In this document: positions 35,287-43,756 of the stretch, in pieces
Position numbering within the stretch: position 1 is the first letter of the stretch
How the letters are laid out: every line of letters starts with the position of its first letter
Assembly: GCF_000317285.1 (NCBI RefSeq)
Contig: NZ_AJLN01000100.1
Location: 124,001 to 188,000 of the forward strand
DNA: 64,000 nucleotides
From: Chlorogloeopsis fritschii PCC 6912
Lineage (GTDB): Bacteria > Cyanobacteriota > Cyanobacteriia > Cyanobacteriales > Nostocaceae
Direction: 5' to 3'
Position numbers and translations under genes: made by a program
Notes under the pieces: generated by a model
Database searches by the model: none
What the model saw: the letters and a program-made list of their open reading frames with translations, nothing else
Told to the model about the DNA's origin: nothing

Positions 35287-36714
35287 ATGACTGTTAAATC
35301 TATGCCCGTTGTCAGTTTAAAACCGGATTTAAGATCCGCCCAGGGTACAAGAGTCCAAAAAGGAATAATTATCAGATTTTTCAGGGTAATATCACTTGTC
35401 TTCTTAGATATTACTTGTCTGGTTTTAGCATGGAATCTAGCTATTTTCTATGGTGAAGACTTAGATGATCCTTGGGCGAAAAAAGAATCGTTATTAGTAC
35501 TAACTATTGTTTTACAAATAGGAATCATCGCTGTTAAAGGTTTATATAAAGGAGGAATTAATCGGCGTAATTATTCAAGTTTATTCAAAGCAATATCAAC
35601 CTCGCAAATTTTTCTATTACTCATTGCTTTCCTTTACGAATCAAATTACTACATTTCTCGTTCAAGTTTTATAATTTTTTGGTTTTTGTCTGTCATCTTT
35701 TTATGTGTACAACGCTATATATTTGACGTTGTCACTAAGCATTTGCGTAGAAAAGGAGTAATGCGTCATTCCGTATTTTTGATTACTGATTCAGCAGAAA
35801 AGGAGAACCACATTAAAATTATAGAACAAGAGAATTGCTACACTGTACAAGGAATTGCCGATTCTAGTTGTCTAGATTTACGTAACCGAGATAAGACTTT
35901 TGAATATCTTCGCCGACAGGGTATTGTAGAGGCGTTTGTTTCTTGGAACGCAATCAAAAATCGTCTTTATCTTTGCTGGCATTTCTATACAGCTGGTATT
36001 ACCTTGCGCATACTGCCAACAAAAAGTGAACATTGCCATCCAAAATCCACACTGTTGGTAATTGGTGGAGTTCCTTGTATGACAATTTCAGCACCATTTA
36101 TTATTGGTACTGATTTTTTGGTAAAACGGTGTTTTGACCTTTGTTGTTCTATTGTTTTGCTATTACTACTATCTCCAATTTATTTATTAATTGCTCTATT
36201 AATCAAGCTCGATTCTCCTGGCCCGATTTTCTTTAGACAAGAAAGAATTGGTTTACATGGTAGAAAGTTTAAGATTTGGAAATTTCGTACTATGGTTGCA
36301 AATGCAGAGAAATTGCAAGCATCTTTAGAAGCAAAGAATGAAATTAAGGATGGTGTTCTATTTAAGATGAAAGATGACCCTCGTGTCACTCAAATTGGCA
36401 AATTTTTGCGCCTTTACAGTTTAGATGAATTACCACAATTATTTAACGTTTTTCTAGGGGAAATGAGTCTTGTTGGCCCGCGCCCTCTTCCTCGCCGAGA
36501 TGTAGAAAAGTTTACTAGCCATCACTTTGTCAGACAAGAAGTTCTTCCGGGAATCACTGGTTTATGGCAAGTTTCTGGACGTTCTAATATTGATAATTTT
36601 GAAGATGCTGTCAAACTAGATATTACCTATATTGAGAATTGGTCACTCTGGCTCGATCTAACAATTTTGCTGAAAACCGTGAAGGTTGTTGTGCAAAAAA
36701 CAGGTGCCTACTAA
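35287..36714 (+). CDS. Undecaprenyl-phosphate sugar phosphotransferase (WbaP-like)
   Basis: A 475-residue polyprenyl glycosylphosphotransferase that starts EPS synthesis by placing the first sugar phosphate on undecaprenyl phosphate. Four N-terminal membrane segments (about residues 28-140), a cytosolic linker, then a fifth hydrophobic segment LCCSIVLLLLLSPIYLLIA and the catalytic domain: DSPGPIFFRQERIG, KIWKFRTM, LFKMKDDPRVT, SLDELPQLFNV, MSLVGPRPLP and GITGLWQVSGRS. It is the last gene of the cluster, followed by a terminator. The sugar (glucose or galactose) is not predictable. Confidence 0.9.
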   Translation: MTVKSMPVVSLKPDLRSAQGTRVQKGIIIRFFRVISLVFLDITCLVLAWNLAIFYGEDLDDPWAKKESLLVLTIVLQIGIIAVKGLYKGGINRRNYSSLFKAISTSQIFLLLIAFLYESNYYISRSSFIIFWFLSVIFLCVQRYIFDVVTKHLRRKGVMRHSVFLITDSAEKENHIKIIEQENCYTVQGIADSSCLDLRNRDKTFEYLRRQGIVEAFVSWNAIKNRLYLCWHFYTAGITLRILPTKSEHCHPKSTLLVIGGVPCMTISAPFIIGTDFLVKRCFDLCCSIVLLLLLSPIYLLIALLIKLDSPGPIFFRQERIGLHGRKFKIWKFRTMVANAEKLQASLEAKNEIKDGVLFKMKDDPRVTQIGKFLRLYSLDELPQLFNVFLGEMSLVGPRPLPRRDVEKFTSHHFVRQEVLPGITGLWQVSGRSNIDNFEDAVKLDITYIENWSLWLDLTILLKTVKVVVQKTGAY

Positions 36715-36806
36715 GTAGGGTGGTACAAATAAAGTTAACTGGTTAAGGTTATTATTGGTCATTAGTCAATTAATTAACTGCTTTTTTGACGCAAGTAGAG
36801 AATTAA

Positions 36807-36840
36807 AATCCCCGCCAGCTTGTAGGTGGGGATTATTTCA
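36807..36840 (+). terminator. Terminator-like hairpin at the end of the EPS cluster
   Basis: AATCCCCGCC (36807-36816) pairs with GGTGGGGATT (36825-36834) with one G-T pair, followed by ATTTC. It is placed 90 bases after the WbaP-like stop. Confidence 0.6.
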
Positions 36841-36853
36841 GCTATTATCTTTG

Positions 36854-36955
36854 TTAAAATAGTTGCTCTTCTTCATAAAAGAAAAGTTCTGCTAAAAGCG
36901 CTAAACCAATAATCCAAAGAAAGCAAAAAAGTGATAACCAGAGTATTCCCATCAT
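36854..36955 (-). CDS. 33-residue membrane peptide
   Basis: A short frame, ATG ATG to TAA, 33 residues: MMGILWLSLFCFLWIIGLAL, then LAELFFYEEEQLF. One transmembrane helix is followed by an acidic tail. A ribosome site AGAGGTGA lies about 7 bases before the ATG on the minus strand, which supports translation. I do not recognise a family; photosystem and NDH small subunits have similar size and layout, but no match is claimed. Confidence 0.5.
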   Translation of the reverse strand: MMGILWLSLFCFLWIIGLALLAELFFYEEEQLF

Positions 36956-37072
36956 TGCGCTCACCTCTCACAAAATCTTTAGTTGACTTTGCCCGATCGC
37001 CTCAGAAAAATTAGTCTTATAGCCAATAGCGCACTTCATCTCAAAAGAGACTAGCTCTCTTGTGTATTTCAA

Positions 37073-37477
37073 TTATTCGTTTATACCCAGTTGTACTTGT
37101 AATCCGTCATTGCCGTTAATAGATTGAGCGGGTTGAAGAATCACTGGTGAAGTATTTGTCGGTGATAATGGTTCATCAACCCTTTGCAATTGAACTTTAT
37201 CGCTGATTTGCCATACACCTAAGTAGGGATCTACTACATCACCTGTATTTTCTCTAACATTGCTACCAGTTTGGTTGATAACATTTTTTTCTTGAAGAAA
37301 AAAATTTACAAAGTCTTCGTTGGCTGTTCTATTATTGATTCCGGTTAGGGAATCACCAGATAAAGTATATTGTCTTGTATTGGAGATTGGAACTGACGGT
37401 GACTGAGCTTGAACCCTACTACTTAAGCCAGAAATAGCCGCCACTATAACCAAAGCAGCAAAAGTTTTGGCGTTCAT
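37073..37477 (-). CDS. Hypothetical secreted protein
   Basis: A 134-residue protein with a signal peptide (MNAKTFAALVIVAAISGL, cleavage near VQAQ). The mature part is polar, rich in Asn, Gln and Thr, with VVDPYLGVWQISDKVQLQRV and a QSINGNDGLQVQLGINE tail. No known domain is recognised. A periplasmic or surface location is likely. It is separate from the EPS cluster, on the opposite strand. Confidence 0.65.
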   Translation of the reverse strand: MNAKTFAALVIVAAISGLSSRVQAQSPSVPISNTRQYTLSGDSLTGINNRTANEDFVNFFLQEKNVINQTGSNVRENTGDVVDPYLGVWQISDKVQLQRVDEPLSPTNTSPVILQPAQSINGNDGLQVQLGINE

Positions 37478-37966
37478 TTTGATTATCCAAACTCTATATA
37501 TATTTATAATGCAGTTGTATTTACTACGGTTAGATTTTCAACTTCTCTTTAGCTTAATTTTAATACAGTTCTATCTGAAAAAAGTCTTTTTACATACGTA
37601 TCTTAATTAAGTATTGATTCTCTGACTAAAAACAATCAGTTGTTAGGTCATGCAATTTACACATTGTGTCATTTGTAAAACGAAGGAGAAAGGACAAATG
37701 ACTAATGATGTTCATAAATTAGACTAAGTTGTAGTTAGAAAAGAAATGCCATACTGAGCAAAAAATATTGCAGGCAAGCATCTGAGTAACCTATTAATTT
37801 AGGTGCCTTACGGCTAAATCTCACCCTCCTAAACTCTTGAATTCTTGCATAGCCGTAACATACCCTATTGCCTACTGATGACTCTCGGCTATTAGCCAAA
37901 CTGCTCAGAATGACATGACTAGTCTCATACACGAGAAAATATCTTCTCAAACTGCCCAGATTTTTA
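37478..37966. other. Intergenic region with inverted-repeat element
   Basis: No gene is supported in 489 bases. The stretch should hold the promoter of the 37073-37477 gene, and the element at 37803-37862 lies within it. Confidence 0.45.
37803..37862. repeat. Two-copy inverted-repeat element, copy 2
   Basis: TTACGGCTA (37808-37816) and TAGCCGTAA (37850-37858) form perfect 9-base arms. The sequence between and around them resembles 16133-16195 over about 60 bases. Confidence 0.6.
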
Positions 37967-38851
37967 CTAGGGTGCTTGATTCTGCGGAGCTTCTGGAGTA
38001 GTTTGAGTGTCGGGAGTTGTTTGCCCAGGTACTGCTGGAGTGGTTTGAGTGTCGGGAGTAGTCTGAGTGTCTGGAGTTGTTTGCCCAGGTACTGCTGGGG
38101 TGGTTTGAGTGTCGGGAGTAGTCTGAGTGTCTGGAGTTGTTTGCCCAGGTACTGCTGGAGTAGTCTGAGTGTCTGGAGTTGTTTGCCCAGGTACTGTTTG
38201 AGTTGGCTGCTGTTCTAATCGAGAGGCGATCGTTTGGCGCAACTGTGGAGGAAGTAGTACGCGATTGACTGCGTGGATTACTCCATTACTAGCCTCTATA
38301 TTCGGTTCGACGACACTGGCGTCATTTATAATTACTCGTTGAGGAGTAACACGAACTGCTAAACCACCACCAAGGGTTTTTACAGTTCCAGTTTTTAACT
38401 GGTCAGAAGTCACTTCACGGGGTACAACATGATAGGTGAGGACTTGGCGTAACAGATCCTTATTTTCTGGCTGGAGTAGAAATTCCACTGCACCTGTAGG
38501 TAAAGAGGCACTAAAGGCTTGATCTGTAGGTGCAAAAAGAGTGTATTCTCCACTAGATAGCTTTTCTGCTAGTCCTGCTTCTTGTACAGCTTGTGTTAGG
38601 GTGCTAAAGGAACCGCTTGATTGTGCAACTTCTACCAAGTTACCTGTGGTAGCAGCACCAGGAGTAGGTGTAGCTTCTGGGGTTGGGGTAGTAGCTGGTG
38701 TGGTTGCAGGTTCTGTTGGAGATTCTGTTGTATTGTCGGGCGTTTGGTTAGATTGAGCTATGACTGGAGTGCCAACTAAGGCACTTACACCAACAATGCT
38801 AGCAATCACAGCCACTTTTCTAGTTATCTTATTAAGGTAGTTAGTGTTCAT
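37967..38851 (-). CDS. FAS1 (fasciclin) domain protein with Thr/Pro repeats
   Basis: A 294-residue secreted protein from the ATG at 38851 (upstream codons to 39028 are in frame but the signal peptide starts here: MNTNYLNKITRKVAVIASIV, cleavage near VIAQ). A Thr/Pro-rich linker leads to one FAS1 domain: YTLFAPTDQAFSA, LTYHVVPREV and NGVIHAVNRVLLPP. The C-terminal 100 residues are PGQTTPDTQTTP repeats, coded by an exact 60-base tandem repeat. FAS1 proteins mediate adhesion at the cell surface or in the matrix; the tail could be a flexible spacer. It is divergent from the nuclease gene. Confidence 0.85.
   Translation of the reverse strand: MNTNYLNKITRKVAVIASIVGVSALVGTPVIAQSNQTPDNTTESPTEPATTPATTPTPEATPTPGAATTGNLVEVAQSSGSFSTLTQAVQEAGLAEKLSSGEYTLFAPTDQAFSASLPTGAVEFLLQPENKDLLRQVLTYHVVPREVTSDQLKTGTVKTLGGGLAVRVTPQRVIINDASVVEPNIEASNGVIHAVNRVLLPPQLRQTIASRLEQQPTQTVPGQTTPDTQTTPAVPGQTTPDTQTTPDTQTTPAVPGQTTPDTQTTPDTQTTPAVPGQTTPDTQTTPEAPQNQAP
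37993..38200. repeat. 60-base tandem repeat inside the FAS1 gene
   Basis: Two full units (38041-38100 and 38101-38160) differ at only one or two bases, and partial units flank them. Each unit codes for 20 residues of the type TTPAVPGQTTPDTQTTPDTQ. Repeat number may vary between strains. Confidence 0.85.
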
Positions 38852-38982
38852 GACAAAATGTTTGCGGGCAAATTTTGATTTATTTTTTAGCTTATTTAAG
38901 TTTTGTAAAATTTCCCTCTTATCTAAGAGGTAGATATTTGGACATATAAAAAAGTTATTGTCTTGCCAAGATAATCTAGCCA

Positions 38983-39678
38983 ATGCAATTTGATACTCAG
39001 TTATTACCCCGAAATCATGGCAAACCATTACGGGATAATGGTCAACAATATTACATGGATGACAAAGGAAATCGCTTTCCTAGCGTTACCACAATACTTA
39101 ACGCCACTAAACCACAAGTAGATCGTGACAGATTATCAAATTGGAAAGCGCGTATTGGTACCGAAGAAGCTACTCGTATTTCCACAACTGCTAGTCGTCG
39201 GGGAACACAAACTCACAAGCAAATTGAACGCTACTTACTTGGTGAAAATCCTATTTGTTCTGAAGCTAGTCATCCTTATTGGGAGAGTATCAAACCTGTT
39301 TTAGAAAAAATAGATGCTGTTAGACTTGTTGAGGGTTCTGTTTTTCACTATGATTTGAGCTATTCGGGAAAAGTTGATTGTGTCGCTAGTTACAAAGGTG
39401 TTCCCTGTATTTGCGAGTGGAAAACAGCAGATAAACCTAAGGGTGCAGTAGAGCGTTTATATGAATATCCACTGCAATTAACTGCCTACTTGGGCGCAGT
39501 GAATGAATATTATCGAGATTATGGTATTGATTTGAATCATGCCTTATTAGTTATCGCAATACCAGAAATAGAGGCAGAGGTATTTTGGTTTGAACCACAA
39601 ACTATGAATTCTTTTTGGCAGAAGTGGGAACAAAGAGTTGCTGAGTATTGGCAAAGAAGACAGTATCGGGGTTGGTAA
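38983..39678 (+). CDS. PD-(D/E)XK nuclease, MGME1-like
   Basis: A 231-residue protein that fits the PD-(D/E)XK fold: GKVDCVASYKGVPCICEWKT has the Asp and ExK metal-binding residues, followed by YPLQLTAYLGAVNEYY. The pattern, including RFPSVTTILNATKP near the N-terminus and WQKWEQRVAEYW at the end, is close to that of mitochondrial exonuclease MGME1 (DWKTSEKP, NPLQVVAYMGAMN), a single-strand DNA exonuclease. It probably processes DNA ends. It stands alone; its promoter lies between it and the divergent FAS1 gene. A family-3 repeat begins 22 bases after the stop. Confidence 0.75.
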   Translation: MQFDTQLLPRNHGKPLRDNGQQYYMDDKGNRFPSVTTILNATKPQVDRDRLSNWKARIGTEEATRISTTASRRGTQTHKQIERYLLGENPICSEASHPYWESIKPVLEKIDAVRLVEGSVFHYDLSYSGKVDCVASYKGVPCICEWKTADKPKGAVERLYEYPLQLTAYLGAVNEYYRDYGIDLNHALLVIAIPEIEAEVFWFEPQTMNSFWQKWEQRVAEYWQRRQYRGW

Positions 39679-39700
39679 TAAAAAATCAAAAATTTCAATC

Positions 39701-39768
39701 GTAAGGTGGGCACTGTTCCAAATCTAAAAATAAGGTTTTGAGGAAAGTTAGGCAGTGCTCACGCTACA
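39701..39768. repeat. Palindromic repeat, family 3, copy 2
   Basis: GTAAGGTGGGCACTGTTCC at the left end, GCAGTGCTCACGCTAC at the right. The same 68-base length as 35014-35081, with shared internal AAAAATAAG and TTGAGGA. It lies 22 bases after the nuclease stop. Confidence 0.8.
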
Positions 39769-39906
39769 AAAATTGCAAATCGCTGTTACTAAGTATGAAG
39801 CTCTAACCCAAGATAAACTAGCGCCACGATGAAAAGAATGTAATTTAATTTTGTAATATTTTAAGAGTATTTGTCTGAAAAACAGCCTGAAACAAAGCGT
39901 TGACAG

Positions 39907-40671
39907 ATGTTTAAATTTGAATTTCAAGAGTTTTTCTCGTCCTTTTTCAGCTTTCTCAAAAAACTGCTCTTTACTCACTGGAGTTCTCTACTACTCTTAT
40001 TAATTGGAGTGTATTTACCTTTGCAAATCTTTAGGCTACTAGCATTAGAACTCCGGGAAAATGAAGGCGGTTTCCCTTTTGATTTACCAATTTTGGTAGC
40101 TATTCATACAACATCGCAACCATATCTTGATGCGATCGCGCTCAGGCTAACTAAGCTGGGATCAGTTTGGACTGTATCACCGATTGTCGCGACCATCGCA
40201 CTAATATTATTATTTTTGAAACGATGGCGATCGCTCGTTTATCTACTCACTACTACAATTGGCAGCGCTATCATCAATCTTACTGCTAAAGAAATTATGC
40301 ATAGAGTGCGCCCTCAACTTTGGAACTCACCAGCCCCAGAGTTAGATTATGCATTTCCCAGCGGTCATGCAATGACGAGTATGACATTAGTAGCAGTTTT
40401 GGTAATTTTAACTTGGGGAAGCGTATCGAGTTGGATAATTCTTTTCTTGGGAAGCTTGTTCGTGTTAGCTATTGCTTGGACACGCCTATACTTAGGAGTT
40501 CACTTTCCTAGCGATATTGTTGCGGGCTGGATGGTTTCAATTGCTTGGGCAATCGGAGTTAGTTTAATTATCAAACCTAATTTGACTAAAATACTTCCCG
40601 TGACAGAAACTGCACCCGTGGAAGAGACTTCCCTACTTCCTGAAGAAACACAGTTAGTAGGTGAAGATTAA
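39907..40671 (+). CDS. PAP2-family phosphatase
   Basis: A 254-residue membrane protein with about five hydrophobic segments. The three phosphatase motifs are present: KEIMHRVRP (KX6RP), PSGHAM and TRLYLGVHFPSDI (SRX5HX3D with Thr at the first place). PAP2 enzymes remove phosphate from phosphatidic acid or from undecaprenyl diphosphate; the latter would help recycle the lipid carrier for EPS and peptidoglycan. The C-terminal tail is acidic. A hairpin terminator follows at 40696-40722. Confidence 0.85.
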   Translation: MFKFEFQEFFSSFFSFLKKLLFTHWSSLLLLLIGVYLPLQIFRLLALELRENEGGFPFDLPILVAIHTTSQPYLDAIALRLTKLGSVWTVSPIVATIALILLFLKRWRSLVYLLTTTIGSAIINLTAKEIMHRVRPQLWNSPAPELDYAFPSGHAMTSMTLVAVLVILTWGSVSSWIILFLGSLFVLAIAWTRLYLGVHFPSDIVAGWMVSIAWAIGVSLIIKPNLTKILPVTETAPVEETSLLPEETQLVGED

Positions 40672-40695
40672 AAGGGAACAGGGTTGGGAAAAAAT

Positions 40696-40722
40696 GCCCC
40701 TTCCTTGTATCTAGGAAAGGGC
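40696..40722 (+). terminator. Hairpin after the PAP2 gene
   Basis: GCCCCTTCCT (40696-40705) pairs with AGGAAAGGGC (40713-40722) with one mismatch. No T-run follows, so terminator strength is uncertain. Confidence 0.5.
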
Positions 40723-40867
40723 TGATTTGGGAATTGTAAGCAATCAAGCAGATTTGGGATAAGTTTAGCGGCTAACGGCTAATTGCCTTTTGACTATTAA
40801 CTGTTAGCGTTCAAACAATTTTCACATCCCAAACAAGTGCGATCGCTATTTTTGTGAAAACTTAACC

Positions 40868-41566
40868 CTAAAGAGTTTGATCCCGCTTATCAACAACTTC
40901 GACTACGGGATCTGTAGGAGTAGCGGTAGTAGTAGTGGTAGTAGTAGTGGTTGGAGTAGTTCTCTCTTGATACCTCTGTGTAGTGCGATCAACACCCATA
41001 GTATCAGCTACATTACCAGAGACATCGTAAACAGCCCAATGACGAATACCTTGATTGCTTAAAATCGATGCAGCACGCTCAATTTCATTCTCGGTGCCAT
41101 CTACAATCACTAAGAATTCTCCTTGGGATACCCGCTCACTATAAGCTCTGGCTTCTTCTTCCGGAATACCCAAACCAGTCAATGCTCCTACTAATCCACC
41201 TGCTGCTGCACCAATACCAGCACCAGCCAAAGTGGTTGCGATCGTTCCAGCTGCTAAAAAGGGGCCTACTCCTGGAATAAGCAAAGCTTCCAAACCTACG
41301 AGTAAACCACCAATACCACCCAAAACAGTACCCGTAACCGCACCGATCCCAGCACCTTCTTGAGCCTCGGTATCACCGCGATCTGTCATTTCGGATCTAT
41401 CTCTGACATTAGCTCCACCAATTTGCTCGTTGCGATCTGTGTCTTTTGCCAATACAGAAACCCGATCCATAGGGAAACCCGATTCTCTAAGTCTATTTAG
41501 CGCATCTTCGGCTGCCTGGCGATTGGAGAATGTACCAACTGCCCGCTTATATCCTTGAATTGCCAT
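40868..41566 (-). CDS. General stress protein (YflT-like) with Gly-rich core
   Basis: A 232-residue protein. The N-terminal domain reads YKRAVGTFSNRQAAEDALNR and FPMDRVSVLAKD, the pattern of YflT/GSP17M-type general stress proteins. The centre is a Gly-Ala-rich hydrophobic region (GIGAVTGTVLGGIGGLLVGL and GAGIGAAAGGLVGALTGLGI), as in glycine-zipper membrane-associated proteins. The C-terminal domain repeats a similar alpha/beta layout, and the tail has a poly-Thr run coded by a triplet repeat (about 40919-40960). AGGAGGG lies 6 bases before the ATG. Function beyond a stress link is unknown. Confidence 0.78.
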   Translation of the reverse strand: MAIQGYKRAVGTFSNRQAAEDALNRLRESGFPMDRVSVLAKDTDRNEQIGGANVRDRSEMTDRGDTEAQEGAGIGAVTGTVLGGIGGLLVGLEALLIPGVGPFLAAGTIATTLAGAGIGAAAGGLVGALTGLGIPEEEARAYSERVSQGEFLVIVDGTENEIERAASILSNQGIRHWAVYDVSGNVADTMGVDRTTQRYQERTTPTTTTTTTTTATPTDPVVEVVDKRDQTL

Positions 41567-41965
41567 TTTTCCCTCCTGGATAAACTACAAATGTGTTTGC
41601 ACATATGTAACTTCTAGTTTCTCTATTGGCATTAAGTTATTCATCAGCCCATAGGTTTACCTGGTTATCCGTCAGAAGAGGGGAAAACCTTTGTAAGTAG
41701 AAGGCAGTCGTTATGAAACAAGTTTCACTGCCAGGCATGAAAGTGGAATTTTTACTGTTCCCTGTTAAGATTTCCCCCAACCCGACTTTCAAGACAGAGC
41801 GCAAACGGCAGAAGGTGAGCCACTGCGGTGGACGGGTTCCCCGGCATAAAGCAAGTGGCGAACCCGAAGGGTAAAAAACTGTTTACATCTGCTGTCCAGA
41901 AATTGGTTTTTTACATTTAACTATGTCCGTCTACTTGCTAGACTAATGCTTGTACAAGAAAGGAA
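41567..41965. other. Intergenic stretch with palindromic repeat
   Basis: No gene is seen. The repeat at 41819-41868 fills the middle; the rest holds the promoter of the stress-protein gene. Confidence 0.45.
41819..41868. repeat. Palindromic repeat (GCCACT...AGTGGC type)
   Basis: GCCACTGCGG, GGGTTCC, GCAAGTGGCGAACCCG. The outer arms match those at 3550-3591; GGGTTC and GAACCC can pair inside. Confidence 0.55.
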
Positions 41966-42307
41966 TTAAACTTTTGAGAGCAGATTTTGCAACTTTTGAA
42001 CTAAACGTTCAGCTGGCATTAAATTCTCAGTTCGCTCTTCCTCAATTCGCCCTACAAGTTGACCATTTTTAAACAGTAACATTGTTGGTAAAGGATGAAC
42101 GTGGAACTGAGAAGCCAAATCAGAATCTTTTTCACTATCAATTCTGATAATCTCTAGTTGCTGTTTCATCTGCATACTTACTTGCTTCAAAATCGCATCC
42201 ATGAGGTGAGAAGGGCCACACCAAGGAGCATCAAAAACTACTAATACTGGTAGCTTGGAACTAGATAATAGCTCTTCAAATTTTTGAAATCGGTCTTTGA
42301 CTAACAT
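41966..42307 (-). CDS. Thioredoxin-like protein with CGPS active site
   Basis: A 113-residue thioredoxin-fold protein. The active-site region reads APWCGPSHLM: the first Cys (residue 30) is present, the second is Ser 33. The cis-Pro loop is HPLPTML (about residues 83-89). Thioredoxins reduce disulfides with CGPC; a single Cys suggests glutathionylation, substrate trapping or another redox role. AGGAG lies 7 bases before the ATG. Surrounding genes (stress protein, SDR) suggest a stress response, but this is weak. Confidence 0.82.
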   Translation of the reverse strand: MLVKDRFQKFEELLSSSKLPVLVVFDAPWCGPSHLMDAILKQVSMQMKQQLEIIRIDSEKDSDLASQFHVHPLPTMLLFKNGQLVGRIEEERTENLMPAERLVQKLQNLLSKV

Positions 42308-42663
42308 AAAGACTCCTATGAAATATTAACGCGGGGACGCAAAATTTAATTTTCATTTTTGTAGCGAAATCACCGCCACAATTAACTCACTTAAAATTAA
42401 AATCCAACCTAATAATTTTTATATGGTTTCTTGGTAAATAAAATTATTCCGTTTACCTCTAAACTCCAAGAACAGACAAGTAATCTTAATCCAGTTAATT
42501 AATTTTTAACCTCAGTATATTTAAGGTAATCAATCTCGCTTTTTTAACTTATAAATTAAGTATAACGCCTTTTATATAGAGGGAGAAGTTAGGATCTCGC
42601 CTGAAAATAGCGATTAGGGGCTAATGCGATCGCACGCCCTTGGCAGCCATAAGTAAAGTCTGC
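42308..42663. other. Intergenic stretch
   Basis: No gene or repeat family is recognised in 356 bases; it should carry the promoter of the thioredoxin-like gene and the terminator of the SDR operon. Confidence 0.4.
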
Positions 42664-43725
42664 TCATGTCATCTCAGACTTTTCTTCAAAAAACTGGTTG
42701 TTTTGTTGTGCTGCTTTGTCGCCTAAGGTTGTTAAAGCAGAAGGTGAGAAAGAGGATGTACTGTCTTTTCCTTGAGCGCGATCGCTACCAATACCACCCG
42801 CTTCTGGTAAGAATCTATTTACCCAACTGAGAATTGTAGAGGTAAATCCGGGAAATAGGGCATGAAACTTAACACCAATCTGTGCTGGAATTGATAGTAC
42901 AACTTCTGCATCTCCTCGTTTGATAGCTGAAATAATTTGATTTGCGGCACTTTCCGCACTCATAGAAAGTATGGGCAAGGAATCACTAATGCTAAACCAA
43001 GTGTATTCTTGACGATTGTTACCTTTAAAGTAAGCGTTATATGCACTGCCTGTACGCATTAAACCAGGGCAAATGGTAGTGACAACAATCCCATCTTTTG
43101 CTAGTTCTGCTCGCATTCCTTCTGACAGCCCCACTAAAGCAAACTTGCTGGCGCTGTAGGGTAATAGATGCGGTACGCTGACTTTACCGCCAATCGAGGA
43201 AATGTTAACGATCCGTCCCTCGCCCCGTTGGCGCATTTGCGGCAAAACAGCAAAAGTTGTGTAGAGTGGTGCCCAGAAATGGGTTTTGATGGCTTGTTCA
43301 AAGTCGTCGAGAGTCATCTCTGCGATCGGCCCTACCTGGATAATACCTGCATTGTTGATCAACACGTCAATTTCGCCAAAGCGATCGCGCACTATGCGAA
43401 TTGTTTGTTTGACTTCAAATTCATCAGTAACATCGCAAGGTACAGCCAGTACTTCTCCACCGCGCTGTTCCAAATCCATACGCGCTCTTTGTAATTCTTC
43501 CGCGTTCCGGGCACAAATTACTACCCTTGCTCCTTGCTTTATCAACTGGCGTGCTATGACTAAACCCAGCCCCCGCGAACCACCTGTAATCATTACAGTT
43601 TTGGCTTTGAAACTATATTGCTGCTCTCGCCACCATCGCCCAATTGCTTGGATGAGAAAAAATACACCTATAGCAATGACAGCCAGAACAATTGGATTTT
43701 GATATTTAATATCCATAATATTCAT
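42664..43725 (-). CDS. Short-chain dehydrogenase/reductase with N-terminal membrane segment
   Basis: A 353-residue protein from the ATG at 43725, which has AAAGGAGATG 7 bases upstream; an earlier in-frame ATG at 43794 lies inside the preceding gene. A hydrophobic segment (IVLAVIAIGVFFLIQAIG, about residues 10-28) anchors it. The Rossmann motif is TGGSRGLGL, followed by LINNAGI and the catalytic Ser and YSASK, so it is an NAD(P)-dependent classical SDR. The substrate is unknown. It lies 31 bases after the erythromycin-esterase-like gene, probably in one operon. Confidence 0.85.
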   Translation of the reverse strand: MNIMDIKYQNPIVLAVIAIGVFFLIQAIGRWWREQQYSFKAKTVMITGGSRGLGLVIARQLIKQGARVVICARNAEELQRARMDLEQRGGEVLAVPCDVTDEFEVKQTIRIVRDRFGEIDVLINNAGIIQVGPIAEMTLDDFEQAIKTHFWAPLYTTFAVLPQMRQRGEGRIVNISSIGGKVSVPHLLPYSASKFALVGLSEGMRAELAKDGIVVTTICPGLMRTGSAYNAYFKGNNRQEYTWFSISDSLPILSMSAESAANQIISAIKRGDAEVVLSIPAQIGVKFHALFPGFTSTILSWVNRFLPEAGGIGSDRAQGKDSTSSFSPSALTTLGDKAAQQNNQFFEEKSEMT

Positions 43726-43756
43726 AGTTGCATCTCCTTTGATTAGCGATGGGTTA

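Noticed and set aside
38041-38200. CRISPR-like regular repeats
   Set aside because: The 60-base units are contiguous, in frame and without spacers; they code Thr/Pro repeats of the FAS1 protein.
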